Below are positions 8,907 through 17,757 of a stretch of DNA of 64,000 nt, one piece after another. Every line of letters starts with the position of its first letter. The first letter of the stretch is position 1. The stretch is from Histidinibacterium lentulum (GTDB lineage Bacteria > Pseudomonadota > Alphaproteobacteria > Rhodobacterales > Rhodobacteraceae): positions 1 through 64,000 of the forward strand of contig NZ_ML119086.1 of NCBI RefSeq assembly GCF_003789055.1. Reading direction: 5' to 3'. Position numbers and translations under genes: made by a program. The notes beneath the pieces are model-generated. The model saw only the letters and a list, made by a program, of their open reading frames with translations. It searched no databases and had not been told where the DNA came from.

Positions 8907-10882
8907 GACTGCACTCCCGGCGCGAATTCGATGCGACAGGCAAGGCCCTCGGGGCGGTAGTCGAGGGTGACTTCGCCATCAAGCTCGCGCGCAACGCCTT
9001 TCGTGAGGAGCCTGCTGCCGAAGCCCTTGCGCCTCGGTTGCCGAACCGTCGGCCCGCCGCTCTCGGTCCAGTCAAGGCCGATGCGGCCAGTCTCGTCGAG
9101 ACTCCAGCAAACCCGCACGCGTCCTTTTGCGACCGATAGGGCGCCGTACTTCGCGGCGTTCGTGCCGAGCTCATGAAGCGCGAGCGAGAGCGTGAGGACC
9201 GTGTTCGGCTTCAGTCGGACCCCGGGTCCATCCGCCGTGACCCGCTCGAGGGTGGGTCCAGCAAAGGGTGAAAGTGCGTCATTTACGACCTCGCTCAGAT
9301 CGGCATCCTTCCAGTGACGCGTGGACAGGAGTGCATGCGCGCGTGCGAGGGACTGCACGCGGTTCGTGAACGCGCTTGCGAATGCGCCCATGTCGGGCGC
9401 GGTCCGCATGGTTTGGGACGAGATGGACATTACCACGGCCAGCATGTTCTTGACCCTGTGGTTCAGCTCGCCGAGTAGAAGCTCCCGCTCCGCCTCATGC
9501 TCCTTTCGCGCGGTGATGTCGCGAAACAGGATCGACACGCGGTCTGATCCAGCCTTCGTGACGCCGACGTTGAACCATTGTCCGAGCGGTTCGGCGTATA
9601 GCTCGGCGCGCTGCGGCTCGCCGGTGTCCAGCGCCATTGCTGGCATCTCCCACCAGTGCGGCTCGAAGCCGTCCCCGACGTCGCTCAGGCGGCGGCCGGT
9701 GAAATTGGCCTTCACCATCGCGCGGGCCGCGGGGTTCGCTTCGGTGTACAACATGTCCACGACATTCCCGCGGTCGTCGCGGATGACCTCCGCGAGCAGG
9801 TGACCTTCGTCCATGGTCTCGAATAGGCGGCGGTACTTCTCTTCGCTGGCGCGGGTCGCAGTCTCGGCTCGTGCCCTTTCGGTCGTGGCCCAGATCAGCT
9901 CGCTCACCTGCTGGAGCGCCAATGTCTCCTGTTCAGTCCATGCCCTCGGCTCGGGATGCGTGACGTTGAGCGATCCGACCACGACGCCCCTCTTGATGAG
10001 CGGGGTGCCGACGCAGGCGATGATCTGGAGCGCTTCGCAGGTGTGAAGATCACCCGGCGGTACCAGCGGCGACGTCCTGACGTCCATGATTGCGGTGGGA
10101 TCGCCGGTTCGCAGGAGTTCGAGCGACCATGTGAAGTCAGCAAGCTGGTGACACCCGACGATGGATTGTGAGTCTCCGCGAGCAAAATCCCGATTCACGC
10201 GGGCGAGGCCTGCCTTCTCATCGATCTCCACGTAGTAGGCCCGGTCCACGTCCAGCCACTCGGCCAGCCGCCGGCACGCCTCGAACTCGATCTCGACCGG
10301 ATCATGGAGGGGCCGTAGGGCCTCCGTCAGGTCGAAGAGAAACGAAAGCCGTCCTTCCCGCTCCCGAAGGGCCGCTTCCGCGCAGGCGCGGGCTCGCTCG
10401 GCCTCCACGCGACCTGTCGTCTCCTGGGCTTCTCCGAAGATGCCCACCACCTCCCCGGTTTCGTCTCGGAGCGGCACCCAGTGACCTATGAACCACCGTC
10501 CCGCATCTTCGGGACCAATGTGGAACTCCTGTTCCTCGAAGATCTGTGGCTCGCCTTCCCGGATCGCTAGAAGTCGTGGCTCGAGGCGATCCATGAGTTC
10601 GGGCCAGACGTTTCGGAGAGGCTGGCCGAGCGCGGCAGGATGCCTGTCACCCAAGAAGAACCGATAACCTTCGTTGTAGAGGACGGCGTCCTGCGTCCCG
10701 AAGAGCACGAATGCCGGGTTCGGCGTCGCCAGCATCAGTTGCGTCGCCATGACGAGTACTGGCGGCCAGGCCTCGCGGGGACCGAGCGGCGTAGCGAGCC
10801 AGTCCGTCTCGTGCATGAGATCGGCCATTTCGCCCGACGCACGCGAAGATTGGGGCATCCAGTCTCGCATGGTCGTGAGCAT
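8903..10882 (-). CDS. HWE-family sensor histidine kinase (PAS-GAF-PAS-HWE)
   Basis: A soluble sensor kinase of about 659 residues. In order it has a PAS domain (about 27-160), a GAF domain (about 180-345), a second PAS (about 350-462), an HWE dimerisation/phospho-acceptor region with H475 in LNHRVKN, and the ATPase domain with HELGTNAAKYGAL and a GFGSRLL box. No membrane segment is seen. The start is uncertain: the ATG at 10882 has CAGGAG about 12 bases upstream, and a GTG at 10906 is the alternative. The single-domain receiver gene overlaps its 3' end. The sensed signal is unknown; light, redox or small ligands are typical of PAS/GAF. Confidence 0.9.
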   Translation of the reverse strand: MLTTMRDWMPQSSRASGEMADLMHETDWLATPLGPREAWPPVLVMATQLMLATPNPAFVLFGTQDAVLYNEGYRFFLGDRHPAALGQPLRNVWPELMDRLEPRLLAIREGEPQIFEEQEFHIGPEDAGRWFIGHWVPLRDETGEVVGIFGEAQETTGRVEAERARACAEAALREREGRLSFLFDLTEALRPLHDPVEIEFEACRRLAEWLDVDRAYYVEIDEKAGLARVNRDFARGDSQSIVGCHQLADFTWSLELLRTGDPTAIMDVRTSPLVPPGDLHTCEALQIIACVGTPLIKRGVVVGSLNVTHPEPRAWTEQETLALQQVSELIWATTERARAETATRASEEKYRRLFETMDEGHLLAEVIRDDRGNVVDMLYTEANPAARAMVKANFTGRRLSDVGDGFEPHWWEMPAMALDTGEPQRAELYAEPLGQWFNVGVTKAGSDRVSILFRDITARKEHEAERELLLGELNHRVKNMLAVVMSISSQTMRTAPDMGAFASAFTNRVQSLARAHALLSTRHWKDADLSEVVNDALSPFAGPTLERVTADGPGVRLKPNTVLTLSLALHELGTNAAKYGALSVAKGRVRVCWSLDETGRIGLDWTESGGPTVRQPRRKGFGSRLLTKGVARELDGEVTLDYRPEGLACRIEFAPGVQS

Positions 10883-10984
10883 AGTGGAAATGCACTCCTG
10901 CGTCACCCGAGGCGCAAAACATCGTTCCGCGGAAGCAGGTGATGGAAGCCATCATGCCCGGGAAGTTGCCCGCTAAAGAACAAC

Positions 10985-11010
10985 AACATCAGGCACCCAA
11001 GAAAAGTTCC
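10985..11010 (-). promoter_or_regulatory. Candidate EcfG-type (general stress) promoter upstream of the HWE kinase
   Basis: Reading leftwards, GGAAC (11010-11006) is followed after 18 bases by GTT (10987-10985). This resembles the alphaproteobacterial sigma-EcfG consensus GGAAC-N16/17-CGTT, though the base before GTT is T rather than C/G. It lies about 100 bases upstream of the kinase start. HWE kinases often act in the general stress response, which makes the match plausible but not proven. Confidence 0.35.
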
Positions 11011-11107
11011 ATATGAGGGTCGACGCGTACAGAATGTCATGAGTGGTAAAGGAAGGCGGAAAGCGGGCACCGATCACCGGCGCAAATCACAGCAAAGCAC
11101 GGTCGCC

Positions 11108-11425
11108 TCAGGCGCTTGAAAGCGCCGACAGCAGCCTCTTCGGATCGAACGGCTTCTCCACCCGTGGCGCGTCGCTGAGGTCGGCGGGCGCTTCCAGCGA
11201 CGCGGCATAGCCGGTCGCGAAGATGAAGGGGATGCCGCGGGCCTTCAGGACGCGGGCGGCGGGCCAGGCGAACTCGTCGCCGAGATTGATGTCGACCACG
11301 GCGGCGTCGAAATCCTCCGCCGCGGCGACCCGGAGCGCCTCGGGGAGGCTGCCGATGGGACCCTCCACGAAGCACCCGGCGTCGTTGAGCGCCAGCGCCG
11401 TTTCCTCACCGACGAGGTGCTCATC
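11108..11425 (-). pseudogene. C-terminal receiver domain of the hybrid HWE kinase, out of frame
   Basis: This stretch continues the kinase gene in another frame and encodes a receiver domain. Conserved features are VVDINL (phospho-acceptor Asp), FATGY and VEKPFD (conserved Lys). Upstream, the kinase frame reads GKRVLLIE and then goes wrong; inserting one G near 11425 would restore IEDEHLVGEE, the acidic pocket. It has no independent start with a ribosome site, so it is the detached end of the fusion, lost by a one-base deletion or by a sequencing error. Confidence 0.75.
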
Positions 11426-14406
11426 TCGATCAGGAGGACGCGCTTGCCCTTCAGGTCCTCAGTGTAGCCGGAGGTGGTCGTCCTCTCCTTCCGGACGCCG
11501 GATGCCCGCTTGCCGTCCTGAACCCTCAGCTTTTCGATCGGCAGGTCGATGGTGGCGCGGAGCCCCTCGCGCGCGTAGTCGAGCGAGACTTCCCCATGGA
11601 GTTCGAACTTGAGCACCTGCTCGATGAGCTTCGAGCCGAACCCCTTCCGAGCCGGCGGCTCCTCGATGGGCGGGCCGCCGTGTTCCGCCCAGGTCACGAC
11701 GAGCCTGCGCTCGCTCCGGTCGCCCGCAAGGCGCCAGCGGATCGTCACGTGGCCGCCGTCGCGCGACAGGGCGCCGTACTTCGCCGCGTTCGTCACGAGT
11801 TCGTGGACCGCGAGGTTAAGGGTCTGGGCGGCCTTCGGCGTGACCTTCAGGTCCGGCCCTTCCGCAACGATGCGCTCGCCGCTGTCGCCGCGATAGGCAG
11901 CGACGGCGCTCTCCACGATGTCGGCGAGACGCGCGCCCTCCCACCGGCTCTCCGCGAGAAGGGCATGGGACTGCGCCAGCGCGTTCAGACGGCCGATGAG
12001 CATCTCCGTCGCCTCCGGACCAACGCCCTTGCCGCGGCCGAGGCTCTGACGAGCGATCGACTGGACCACGGCAAGGATGTTCTTCACGCGATGGTCGAGC
12101 TCGGCCATCAGCATGGTCTGCCGTTCCTCGGCCCGTACACGTTCGGTCATGTCGAGAGCGAGGCTCACATGCATGCCGTCGCCCGTCGTCGTCAAAGCCG
12201 AGGCGCCGACGAAACGGGTCCGTTCGCCGTCGGGCTTGAGGAAGCTCCGCTCGAAGCCGGCCACGACGCCGTCTCGCTCGAGGATCGCGAGCGTCTCCGC
12301 GACCTGTTGTCTGTCCTCCGGCGCGATGCACTCCGCCCAGTTGATCTCGCCCGCCTCGAACTCCGCCCGCGTCCGGCCCATCATGCGGAGCATCTCGTCG
12401 TTGATGTAGGTGACCTCTCCGCTCGCGCCGCCGAAGCCGATGCCGATCAGGTTGGCGTCCGCGATCAGGCGGAAATGCGCCTCGCTCTCGCGAAGCCTCT
12501 GCTCCGCCAGCACCTGCTCGGTGATGTCGAAACTGACCCCGTTGATGATCCAGGGGCGCTCGCGCTCGGCCCGGCCGCGCAACGCGACCCAGCGGCCTGC
12601 GGTCGGGCCGCTGGCCACCTGCACCTGATCCTCGAAATTTTCGCCGGGCTCGATGTTCTGCGCCATCACGCGGTCGAGCCAGGCCGCGCCTTCGGGACGC
12701 ATCAGATCGGCGTAGACCGAGACCCGATGGGGCTGCTCTTGCGCCGAGACGCCCCACAGGCTCTGGACGACCTCGTCCGCCCGGACCGATCGGTCCCGGG
12801 TGTCCCATCTCCAGGCCCCCATCCCGCCGCTTTCGAGCGCGATGCTGCGAAGCTCCTCGCTCTCGCGCAGCGCCGCGTCGCTCCGGGCGCGTTCCATCGC
12901 GGACCATGTTCGTTCGGTGGCCTCCTCGATGAGCGCGATTTCTCCGCGCGTCCAGCGCCGAGGATCGGCCGATGCCGCCACGATCGCCCATAGCGGTCGA
13001 TTCATGCCCTTGCGCAAGGTCGAGGCCACCAGCGACCGCAGGCCGAGCGTTTCGAAGCTGCGCCTGTCGGTTTCCGAGAGGTCCGCCATGACCGCGACGT
13101 CCTCGATGACGAGCGTCCGTTCGAAGGCCACCCGCATGGCTTCGGGGAAATTCGACAGGCGGACTTCCGCGGGCATGGGCGAAATACGGTCGTTGCCGAC
13201 CTGATGCGGGAAGACGCCCTTGTCCTCCGCCAGACGGTATATGCCGACGTAACAGCGGTCGAGGCGCATGTGCTCGGCGAGCATGCCGATCGCCCGATGC
13301 GCGATGGCATCCGCGTCCGGCTCGGCGCGCAGCGCGTCCGAGAACCGCAGGAGGAAGCGCTGGTGCTCCTCGCGTTCGCGCAAGGCCTCGTCGATCCGGG
13401 CGCGTTCCATGGCGGACCAGGTGCGCTCGGCTGCCTCTGTCAGAAGGGTGGTTTCGCCCCGACTCCATTGCCGCGGCCTGGCCGATCCAGCCACGAGGGC
13501 CCGGCTCATGCCGTCTTCGCCCCGGTGCAGCGGCGCGACGATGAAGGAGGCCAGCGCGATCCCGTCGAGCGCACGGCGATCGAGGTCCGACAGGCCGGCA
13601 TGGTTCCGGATATCGTCGACGACGAGGAGACCCTCGGCCGCGTTCCGAAGACCCTCCGGGAAGTCCGTGGGCCGAAGCCTGTCCGGCAGGGGGTCCAGCC
13701 CATCGCGACTACATTCGGCCTCGATGGAGACGGGATCATCAGGACCGTTGAAGCTGGCGATGAAGCATCGGTCCGGATCGAGCTGCCTCGAGAGGAGCTC
13801 AACCGCAACCGTGGCGGCGGCCCGCTGATCGCCCGCGGACCGCAGACGGTCGGCGAGCTCGAGGGCGAAGGCCTGCCGCGCCTCGACGTCTTGCAGCACC
13901 GCCTCGAGACGCTTCTGGGCCTCGATGTCGACGTTCAGACCGGACCACTTCGTGATGTTGCCCCGATCATCGAGTACGGGCACGGCCCGCACGTTGGTCC
14001 AGCGCCAGTCGCCGTTGGGGGAGCGAAGCCGGAACTCGGCGTCCACGAGCTTGCGCCCGGCGACCGCCTGTCGCCATTGCCGCTCCGCGAAGGCGCGGTC
14101 TTCGGGATGGACCGCTTCCAGCCATCCATAACCGAGCCACTTATCGAGGGTCTGGCCGGTATAGGCGCGCCAGCTGGGACTGTCGGCCACGACCACGCCG
14201 GCCGCGTCGGTCTCCCAGACGGCCTGCGCGCCGCTCAGGAGAAGAAGCCGGTGTCTTTCATCGCCATCGTTCAGCCGCTCGATCGCGGCGCGGCGCAGGT
14301 CCCTCGCTTCACGAAAGGCGTCCTCGACCTCCGCCCTGTCGGACAGGGCCGCCCCCGCGAGAGCGAGGCGGCGCTGAAGATCGGAAATGACGCTGCGTTC
14401 GTCCAC
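11245..14406 (-). CDS. Hybrid HWE sensor histidine kinase with frameshifted C-terminus
   Basis: A large soluble kinase with about 990 family-like residues. It has a first PAS (about 55-165), two GAF domains of the same type (roughly 180-345 and 350-520), and two further PAS domains. The HWE core has H772 in ELDHRVKN, HELVTNAAKYGAL and KGFGSKLIEQ. The GTG at 14406 starts the first region with coiled-coil-like family resemblance; longer readings do not. After GKRVLLIE near 11425 the frame is lost and about 60 aberrant residues run to a stop at 11245. The intended product is a kinase-receiver fusion. The kinase itself appears intact, so partial function is possible. It has no adjacent partner other than the 8.5-10.9 kb system. 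Confidence 0.82.
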   Translation of the reverse strand: MDERSVISDLQRRLALAGAALSDRAEVEDAFREARDLRRAAIERLNDGDERHRLLLLSGAQAVWETDAAGVVVADSPSWRAYTGQTLDKWLGYGWLEAVHPEDRAFAERQWRQAVAGRKLVDAEFRLRSPNGDWRWTNVRAVPVLDDRGNITKWSGLNVDIEAQKRLEAVLQDVEARQAFALELADRLRSAGDQRAAATVAVELLSRQLDPDRCFIASFNGPDDPVSIEAECSRDGLDPLPDRLRPTDFPEGLRNAAEGLLVVDDIRNHAGLSDLDRRALDGIALASFIVAPLHRGEDGMSRALVAGSARPRQWSRGETTLLTEAAERTWSAMERARIDEALREREEHQRFLLRFSDALRAEPDADAIAHRAIGMLAEHMRLDRCYVGIYRLAEDKGVFPHQVGNDRISPMPAEVRLSNFPEAMRVAFERTLVIEDVAVMADLSETDRRSFETLGLRSLVASTLRKGMNRPLWAIVAASADPRRWTRGEIALIEEATERTWSAMERARSDAALRESEELRSIALESGGMGAWRWDTRDRSVRADEVVQSLWGVSAQEQPHRVSVYADLMRPEGAAWLDRVMAQNIEPGENFEDQVQVASGPTAGRWVALRGRAERERPWIINGVSFDITEQVLAEQRLRESEAHFRLIADANLIGIGFGGASGEVTYINDEMLRMMGRTRAEFEAGEINWAECIAPEDRQQVAETLAILERDGVVAGFERSFLKPDGERTRFVGASALTTTGDGMHVSLALDMTERVRAEERQTMLMAELDHRVKNILAVVQSIARQSLGRGKGVGPEATEMLIGRLNALAQSHALLAESRWEGARLADIVESAVAAYRGDSGERIVAEGPDLKVTPKAAQTLNLAVHELVTNAAKYGALSRDGGHVTIRWRLAGDRSERRLVVTWAEHGGPPIEEPPARKGFGSKLIEQVLKFELHGEVSLDYAREGLRATIDLPIEKLRVQDGKRASGVRKERTTTSGYTEDLKGKRVLLIEMSTSSVRKRRWRSTTPGASWRVPSAASPRRSGSPRRRISTPPWSTSISATSSPGPPPAS

Positions 14407-15040
14407 ACTTAGATCTCGGAAGCCTGCAAAAGAGTGTAGGTTATGGCCCCCCGGCCCGCAATGACCGGGCCTTAATTTCCGCCCGTGCCGACGCCGAACA
14501 GGGCGATGGAAGGACTGAGGACCTCGAACGAACCCAAGAGCTTGTGCCGACGCATTGGCAAAGAGCAGGCGCTTTCTTGAGCGATCACAGCTTCGGGCCG
14601 AAAGCGGAAGCGTTTCCGTTCCCGACTTCGCCCGCGTAGCGGCCATCACCGCCCTTTGCCCTCCACCCACTTCGCCACGATCAGCCCTGGATACTCGCAG
14701 TCCAAGGTTCAACGGGCGCATAGGAGCGGCCTCGTTTGATCGGGGCAGCCCGGAGCCTGCACGCGGGAGCGCGGCTTCCGCTCGGACCGGCGCGCTGCCG
14801 GGCCCGGTGGGCGGTCCCGTGACACGCAGGCATGGGGTCCTTCATCCCGGGCAGGAGACCGGCTGGCCATCGCCCGCCGGAGACCGGCCACCCGACGCGG
14901 ATGCGCTCGGTGGCAGGACGGAGACCCAGTCTCTCAGCCCCGGATACGGCTGGTCTCAGAGCACCAGTGAGAACGTCTGAGATCAGGAGGATACGCCTCC
15001 GGCGGGGTATCCCCGGCCAGATGAATGAGAAGGCAGTCCC
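14407..15040. other. 634-base gap without a recognisable gene
   Basis: No reading frame here resembles a known family or has a convincing ribosome site. A 141-codon frame on the plus strand (14555-14980) has the composition of random high-GC sequence and no start signal. The left part must contain the promoter of the hybrid kinase gene; no clear sigma motif was found. The right end carries a short hairpin and a copy of an interspersed motif (14988-15024) downstream of the glycosyltransferase stop. Confidence 0.6.
14988..15024. repeat. Hairpin plus interspersed motif (copy 1)
   Basis: The hairpin GGATAC..CGCC-TCC-GGCG..GTATCC is followed by the block GTATCCCCGGCCAGATGA (15007-15024). Near-identical blocks occur at 20796-20815 and, inverted, at 60954-60972. 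It lies just past the stop of the glycosyltransferase gene and so could act as its terminator, although there is no T-run. Confidence 0.5.
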
Positions 15041-16084
15041 TCAGACCGCCTGACGGGCAGGACCCTCGCCGTCGTCCGCCCGATCGCCGCCCACGGGGTT
15101 GCGGCTGCGGTAGCGGCGCAGGTGGTTTGACAGGGCCACTCCCGCCTCCGTCGCCTTGACCGCCGCGATCGTCTCATGTGCTCGGGCCACAGCCGCATGG
15201 TGGAGCGGACCGAGCTCCGCGTCGGCGATCAGCTCGTCCCGGAAGGCGCGCACGTCGTCCTGCCACCGCGCGATGTTCTCGTCGTGATGGTGGTTGTGAT
15301 CGTAGCGCCGCCAGTACCCCATCGCGTAGTCCTTGTCGGGATGGTTGGCATTGCCGCGCGCGACCTTCAGGAAAAAGGCGTCCACCGACTTCAGGACATA
15401 GTGATTGAGCTGAACGAGACCGAAGCCGTAGTCGGGGGCAAGCAGGCTCTTCACGTCCTCGGTCAGGTCGAGACCTGTCAGGTCTTCCCCGCTTCCGTTC
15501 ACCGGGCGCACGCGGTCCGTCTTCCCGGCCTCGAAGACCGGGGAATGATTGCGCCACTGCAGCGCTTCCGCGGAGGCATGGGTCAGCGTCTTCGTCCCGC
15601 GCCGGTTCAGCTTGCGGTGATAGGCGGCGTCGAGGCTCCAGGACCAGCGGAACTGCTCCGTGAGCAGCTTGTCCTCGTAGGTCTCGATCCCGCCGCAGCC
15701 GAAATTGTGCTGCGACATGACGATCATGTTGGCGGCCGGAACCGCGTCGAACAGATCGGTGATCCGGCCCCGCCCCGCGTTGACGCAGATGTATTCATCG
15801 ACGTCCATGTTCACGACCCAGTCCGACCGGCGCAGGCGCGGCCATGTGTTCACATAGCGCAGCATCTGCTGATGATGGTTCTGCGCGTCCATGATCATCG
15901 ACGGGTTCGAGTAGTGCCGCAGCAACCCGAGATCGTCGAGCCGCTCCAGCATCAGGTCGGTGCCGTCGCTGCAATCGTTCGAGAAGACATGGATGTCGTT
16001 CAGACCGATCAACCGGTGATAGGCGACCCATTCCAGAAGGAACGGCGCCTCGTCCTTCATGGGAGTGATGGAGGTTATCCGCAT
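15041..16084 (-). CDS. Glycosyltransferase family 2 protein
   Basis: A 347-residue cytosolic glycosyltransferase of the GT-A fold (Glyco_tranf_2_4 type). It begins MRITSITPMKDEAPFLLEWVAYH, with nucleotide-sugar binding at FSNDCSDGT (35-42) and the metal-binding DVDEY (94-98). A His/Asp-rich region lies near 255-280. No membrane segment is present. It follows the TupA-like ATP-grasp gene on the same strand with a 49-base gap, suggesting joint action on a cell-surface or secreted glycan. The acceptor and the sugar donor cannot be deduced. Confidence 0.85.
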   Translation of the reverse strand: MRITSITPMKDEAPFLLEWVAYHRLIGLNDIHVFSNDCSDGTDLMLERLDDLGLLRHYSNPSMIMDAQNHHQQMLRYVNTWPRLRRSDWVVNMDVDEYICVNAGRGRITDLFDAVPAANMIVMSQHNFGCGGIETYEDKLLTEQFRWSWSLDAAYHRKLNRRGTKTLTHASAEALQWRNHSPVFEAGKTDRVRPVNGSGEDLTGLDLTEDVKSLLAPDYGFGLVQLNHYVLKSVDAFFLKVARGNANHPDKDYAMGYWRRYDHNHHHDENIARWQDDVRAFRDELIADAELGPLHHAAVARAHETIAAVKATEAGVALSNHLRRYRSRNPVGGDRADDGEGPARQAV

Positions 16085-16133
16085 GGCGCCACCTTGACCG
16101 GCTGAGATTTAGGTTCCGTGACCGCCGCGGCGA

Positions 16134-17186
16134 TCAGGCGGCCTGACGGGCCGCCACCTCCTCCAGTCGCACGAAGCGCGGCATCGGCGACCAGTCCGCG
16201 CAGAGCATCTCGTCGAGCTCGGGAGACCGCACATGCCGCCGACCGGCGTTGGGCAGGAATGTCAGCTCGCCGAGGAACACCTCGTCCCCCCGCAGATAGA
16301 GATCCACGCGGCAATACTGGAACTGGCGGCCGATCTCCACCGCGATGTCGCGCGCCAGCTCGGTATTCTGCGGCAGCGGCTCCTCGCGCAGGTTCTTGCG
16401 CAGGAAATCGTGCGGCATGTAGTTGAGATTGCTGTCGTAGACCGGATTATGCCGGTCCTCGGTGCCCAGCCCCACGTCCATCTGCAGGACCGACATCCGG
16501 CCGTTGATGATGTGGAACCGGAAATCTGTCAGCGGCTCTTCGGTGCCCGAATTCAGGTCCTCCTCGAGAAAGGCGCGGCGCTCGATGAAGCCGTACCACC
16601 ATTGCGAGGAATGCCGCCCGTAATCCGTGGCCAGCCAGCCGTCCACCGCCGCCTGCGCCGCCTCCAGCGTGGCCGTATCGCAGGGCAGCTGGATCTTCAT
16701 CACCTGCGCCGAGGCGTGGTTCGACTTCAGGTAATACTTGCCCCCGGGCAGCCCGGCGAAGCTGAGCCGCTCGCCCGGCCCCCACTGCCGGAACACCTCG
16801 GCGGGGCGGCAGCGGTTGCGGTATTTCGCGGGGATGTAGCTGCCCGCCTTGAGCTTGTCCGCCGGGATCCGGCCAGTCTCGAGAGGCATCAGGATCGAGT
16901 GCAGGATGTTCATGGCGCCGAAACTGCGCGGGCGAAAGAAATCGGGCCATTCGCCGTTCTTGCGCAGGTAGCCGCCCACGCCCGCCCGCACGATCCGCCG
17001 GAACTCGCGCCGGTCGAGGGCGCTGCAGGCGGTCATGTAATCTCCCCCGGGCATGACCGTGGCCGCCTCCCGCAGGCAGGCGTCGTGCCACGAGGTGAAG
17101 TCGTTGACGAAGTCCGCCAGGTAATCCTCTCCGCCCTTTGCCTTCGGGCGGTTGTTGTAGAACTGCTGCTCGTAGAACGGACGCAT
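16134..17186 (-). CDS. TupA-like ATP-grasp protein
   Basis: A 350-residue protein of the TupA-like ATP-grasp family, whose founding member TupA is linked to teichuronopeptide biosynthesis. Visible family features are a GKYYLKSNHASAQVMK segment (ATP-binding strand), WWYGFIERRAFLEEDL, DFRFHIINGRMSVLQMDVG and the C-terminal metal-binding YCRVDLYL..VFLGELTFLPNAG. The ATG at 17186 has GGAGGGAAC upstream. Such enzymes join an amino acid or peptide to a carboxyl group using ATP. Pairing with a GT2 gene suggests modification of a surface polysaccharide; that is inference. Confidence 0.82.
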   Translation of the reverse strand: MRPFYEQQFYNNRPKAKGGEDYLADFVNDFTSWHDACLREAATVMPGGDYMTACSALDRREFRRIVRAGVGGYLRKNGEWPDFFRPRSFGAMNILHSILMPLETGRIPADKLKAGSYIPAKYRNRCRPAEVFRQWGPGERLSFAGLPGGKYYLKSNHASAQVMKIQLPCDTATLEAAQAAVDGWLATDYGRHSSQWWYGFIERRAFLEEDLNSGTEEPLTDFRFHIINGRMSVLQMDVGLGTEDRHNPVYDSNLNYMPHDFLRKNLREEPLPQNTELARDIAVEIGRQFQYCRVDLYLRGDEVFLGELTFLPNAGRRHVRSPELDEMLCADWSPMPRFVRLEEVAARQAA

Positions 17187-17229
17187 GCCGTTCCCTCCAT
17201 ACCTTGCCCCCCAGGTATGGCCGTCGAGA

Positions 17230-17757
17230 TCAGAGTGGGGCGTGGAACCCGGGCGGTCCAGCCTCCGCGGCGGTGCGCAAAAGGGTTTCCACGTAGTCTG
17301 TTACCGAACGGAAACAGATCGCCTCGATCCGTGACTCTTCTGCCATCCAGATCGCCCCCGCGACCTGCGCGAGCCGCGTCCGGCGCAGGCATCCGACCGG
17401 GAACGCCGCCTCCGACAGGTCCGCCGGGGTCAGCTTCTGCACGATGTCGCGCACGCCCCGGCCCTCGAGCGCGAAGCGGCTGCGCGCGTCGCTGACATCG
17501 ACCGCCAGGTGATGCACCCCGTCGAGATCGGCGCCGAGCCTCTCGAGCGCTTCGGCAACCTCGTCCGCCGGCAGCAGGATCAGCAGCTCGTCCGGCGCCA
17601 TCCAGCCAAGGCCCCGCACCCCGTCCCCGGTGATCGTCAGCGGCCCCGGAACCTCTGCCCTCGTCACCCCCGCCGCCGCGGCGCCCACCTCGGCAGGATC
17701 GCCCCTGAGGGTGATCATCCCGCCCGGCGCCATCCGGGTCACGGTGACCTCAGACAT
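17230..17757 (-). CDS. soxG: Sarcosine oxidase gamma subunit
   Basis: A 175-residue protein related to the GcvT/YgfZ fold, the expected size and position for SoxG. It contains the family stretch DVSDARSRFALEG and C-terminal ICFRSVTDYVETLL. It is the last gene of the soxB-D-A-G operon, and its start overlaps the soxA stop by 8 bases. It stabilises the heterotetramer; it is not thought to carry catalytic residues. Confidence 0.9.
   Translation of the reverse strand: MSEVTVTRMAPGGMITLRGDPAEVGAAAAGVTRAEVPGPLTITGDGVRGLGWMAPDELLILLPADEVAEALERLGADLDGVHHLAVDVSDARSRFALEGRGVRDIVQKLTPADLSEAAFPVGCLRRTRLAQVAGAIWMAEESRIEAICFRSVTDYVETLLRTAAEAGPPGFHAPL

Noticed and set aside
14555-14980. A 141-codon frame in the 634-base gap
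   Set aside because: No ribosome site, no recognisable motif and random-looking composition.
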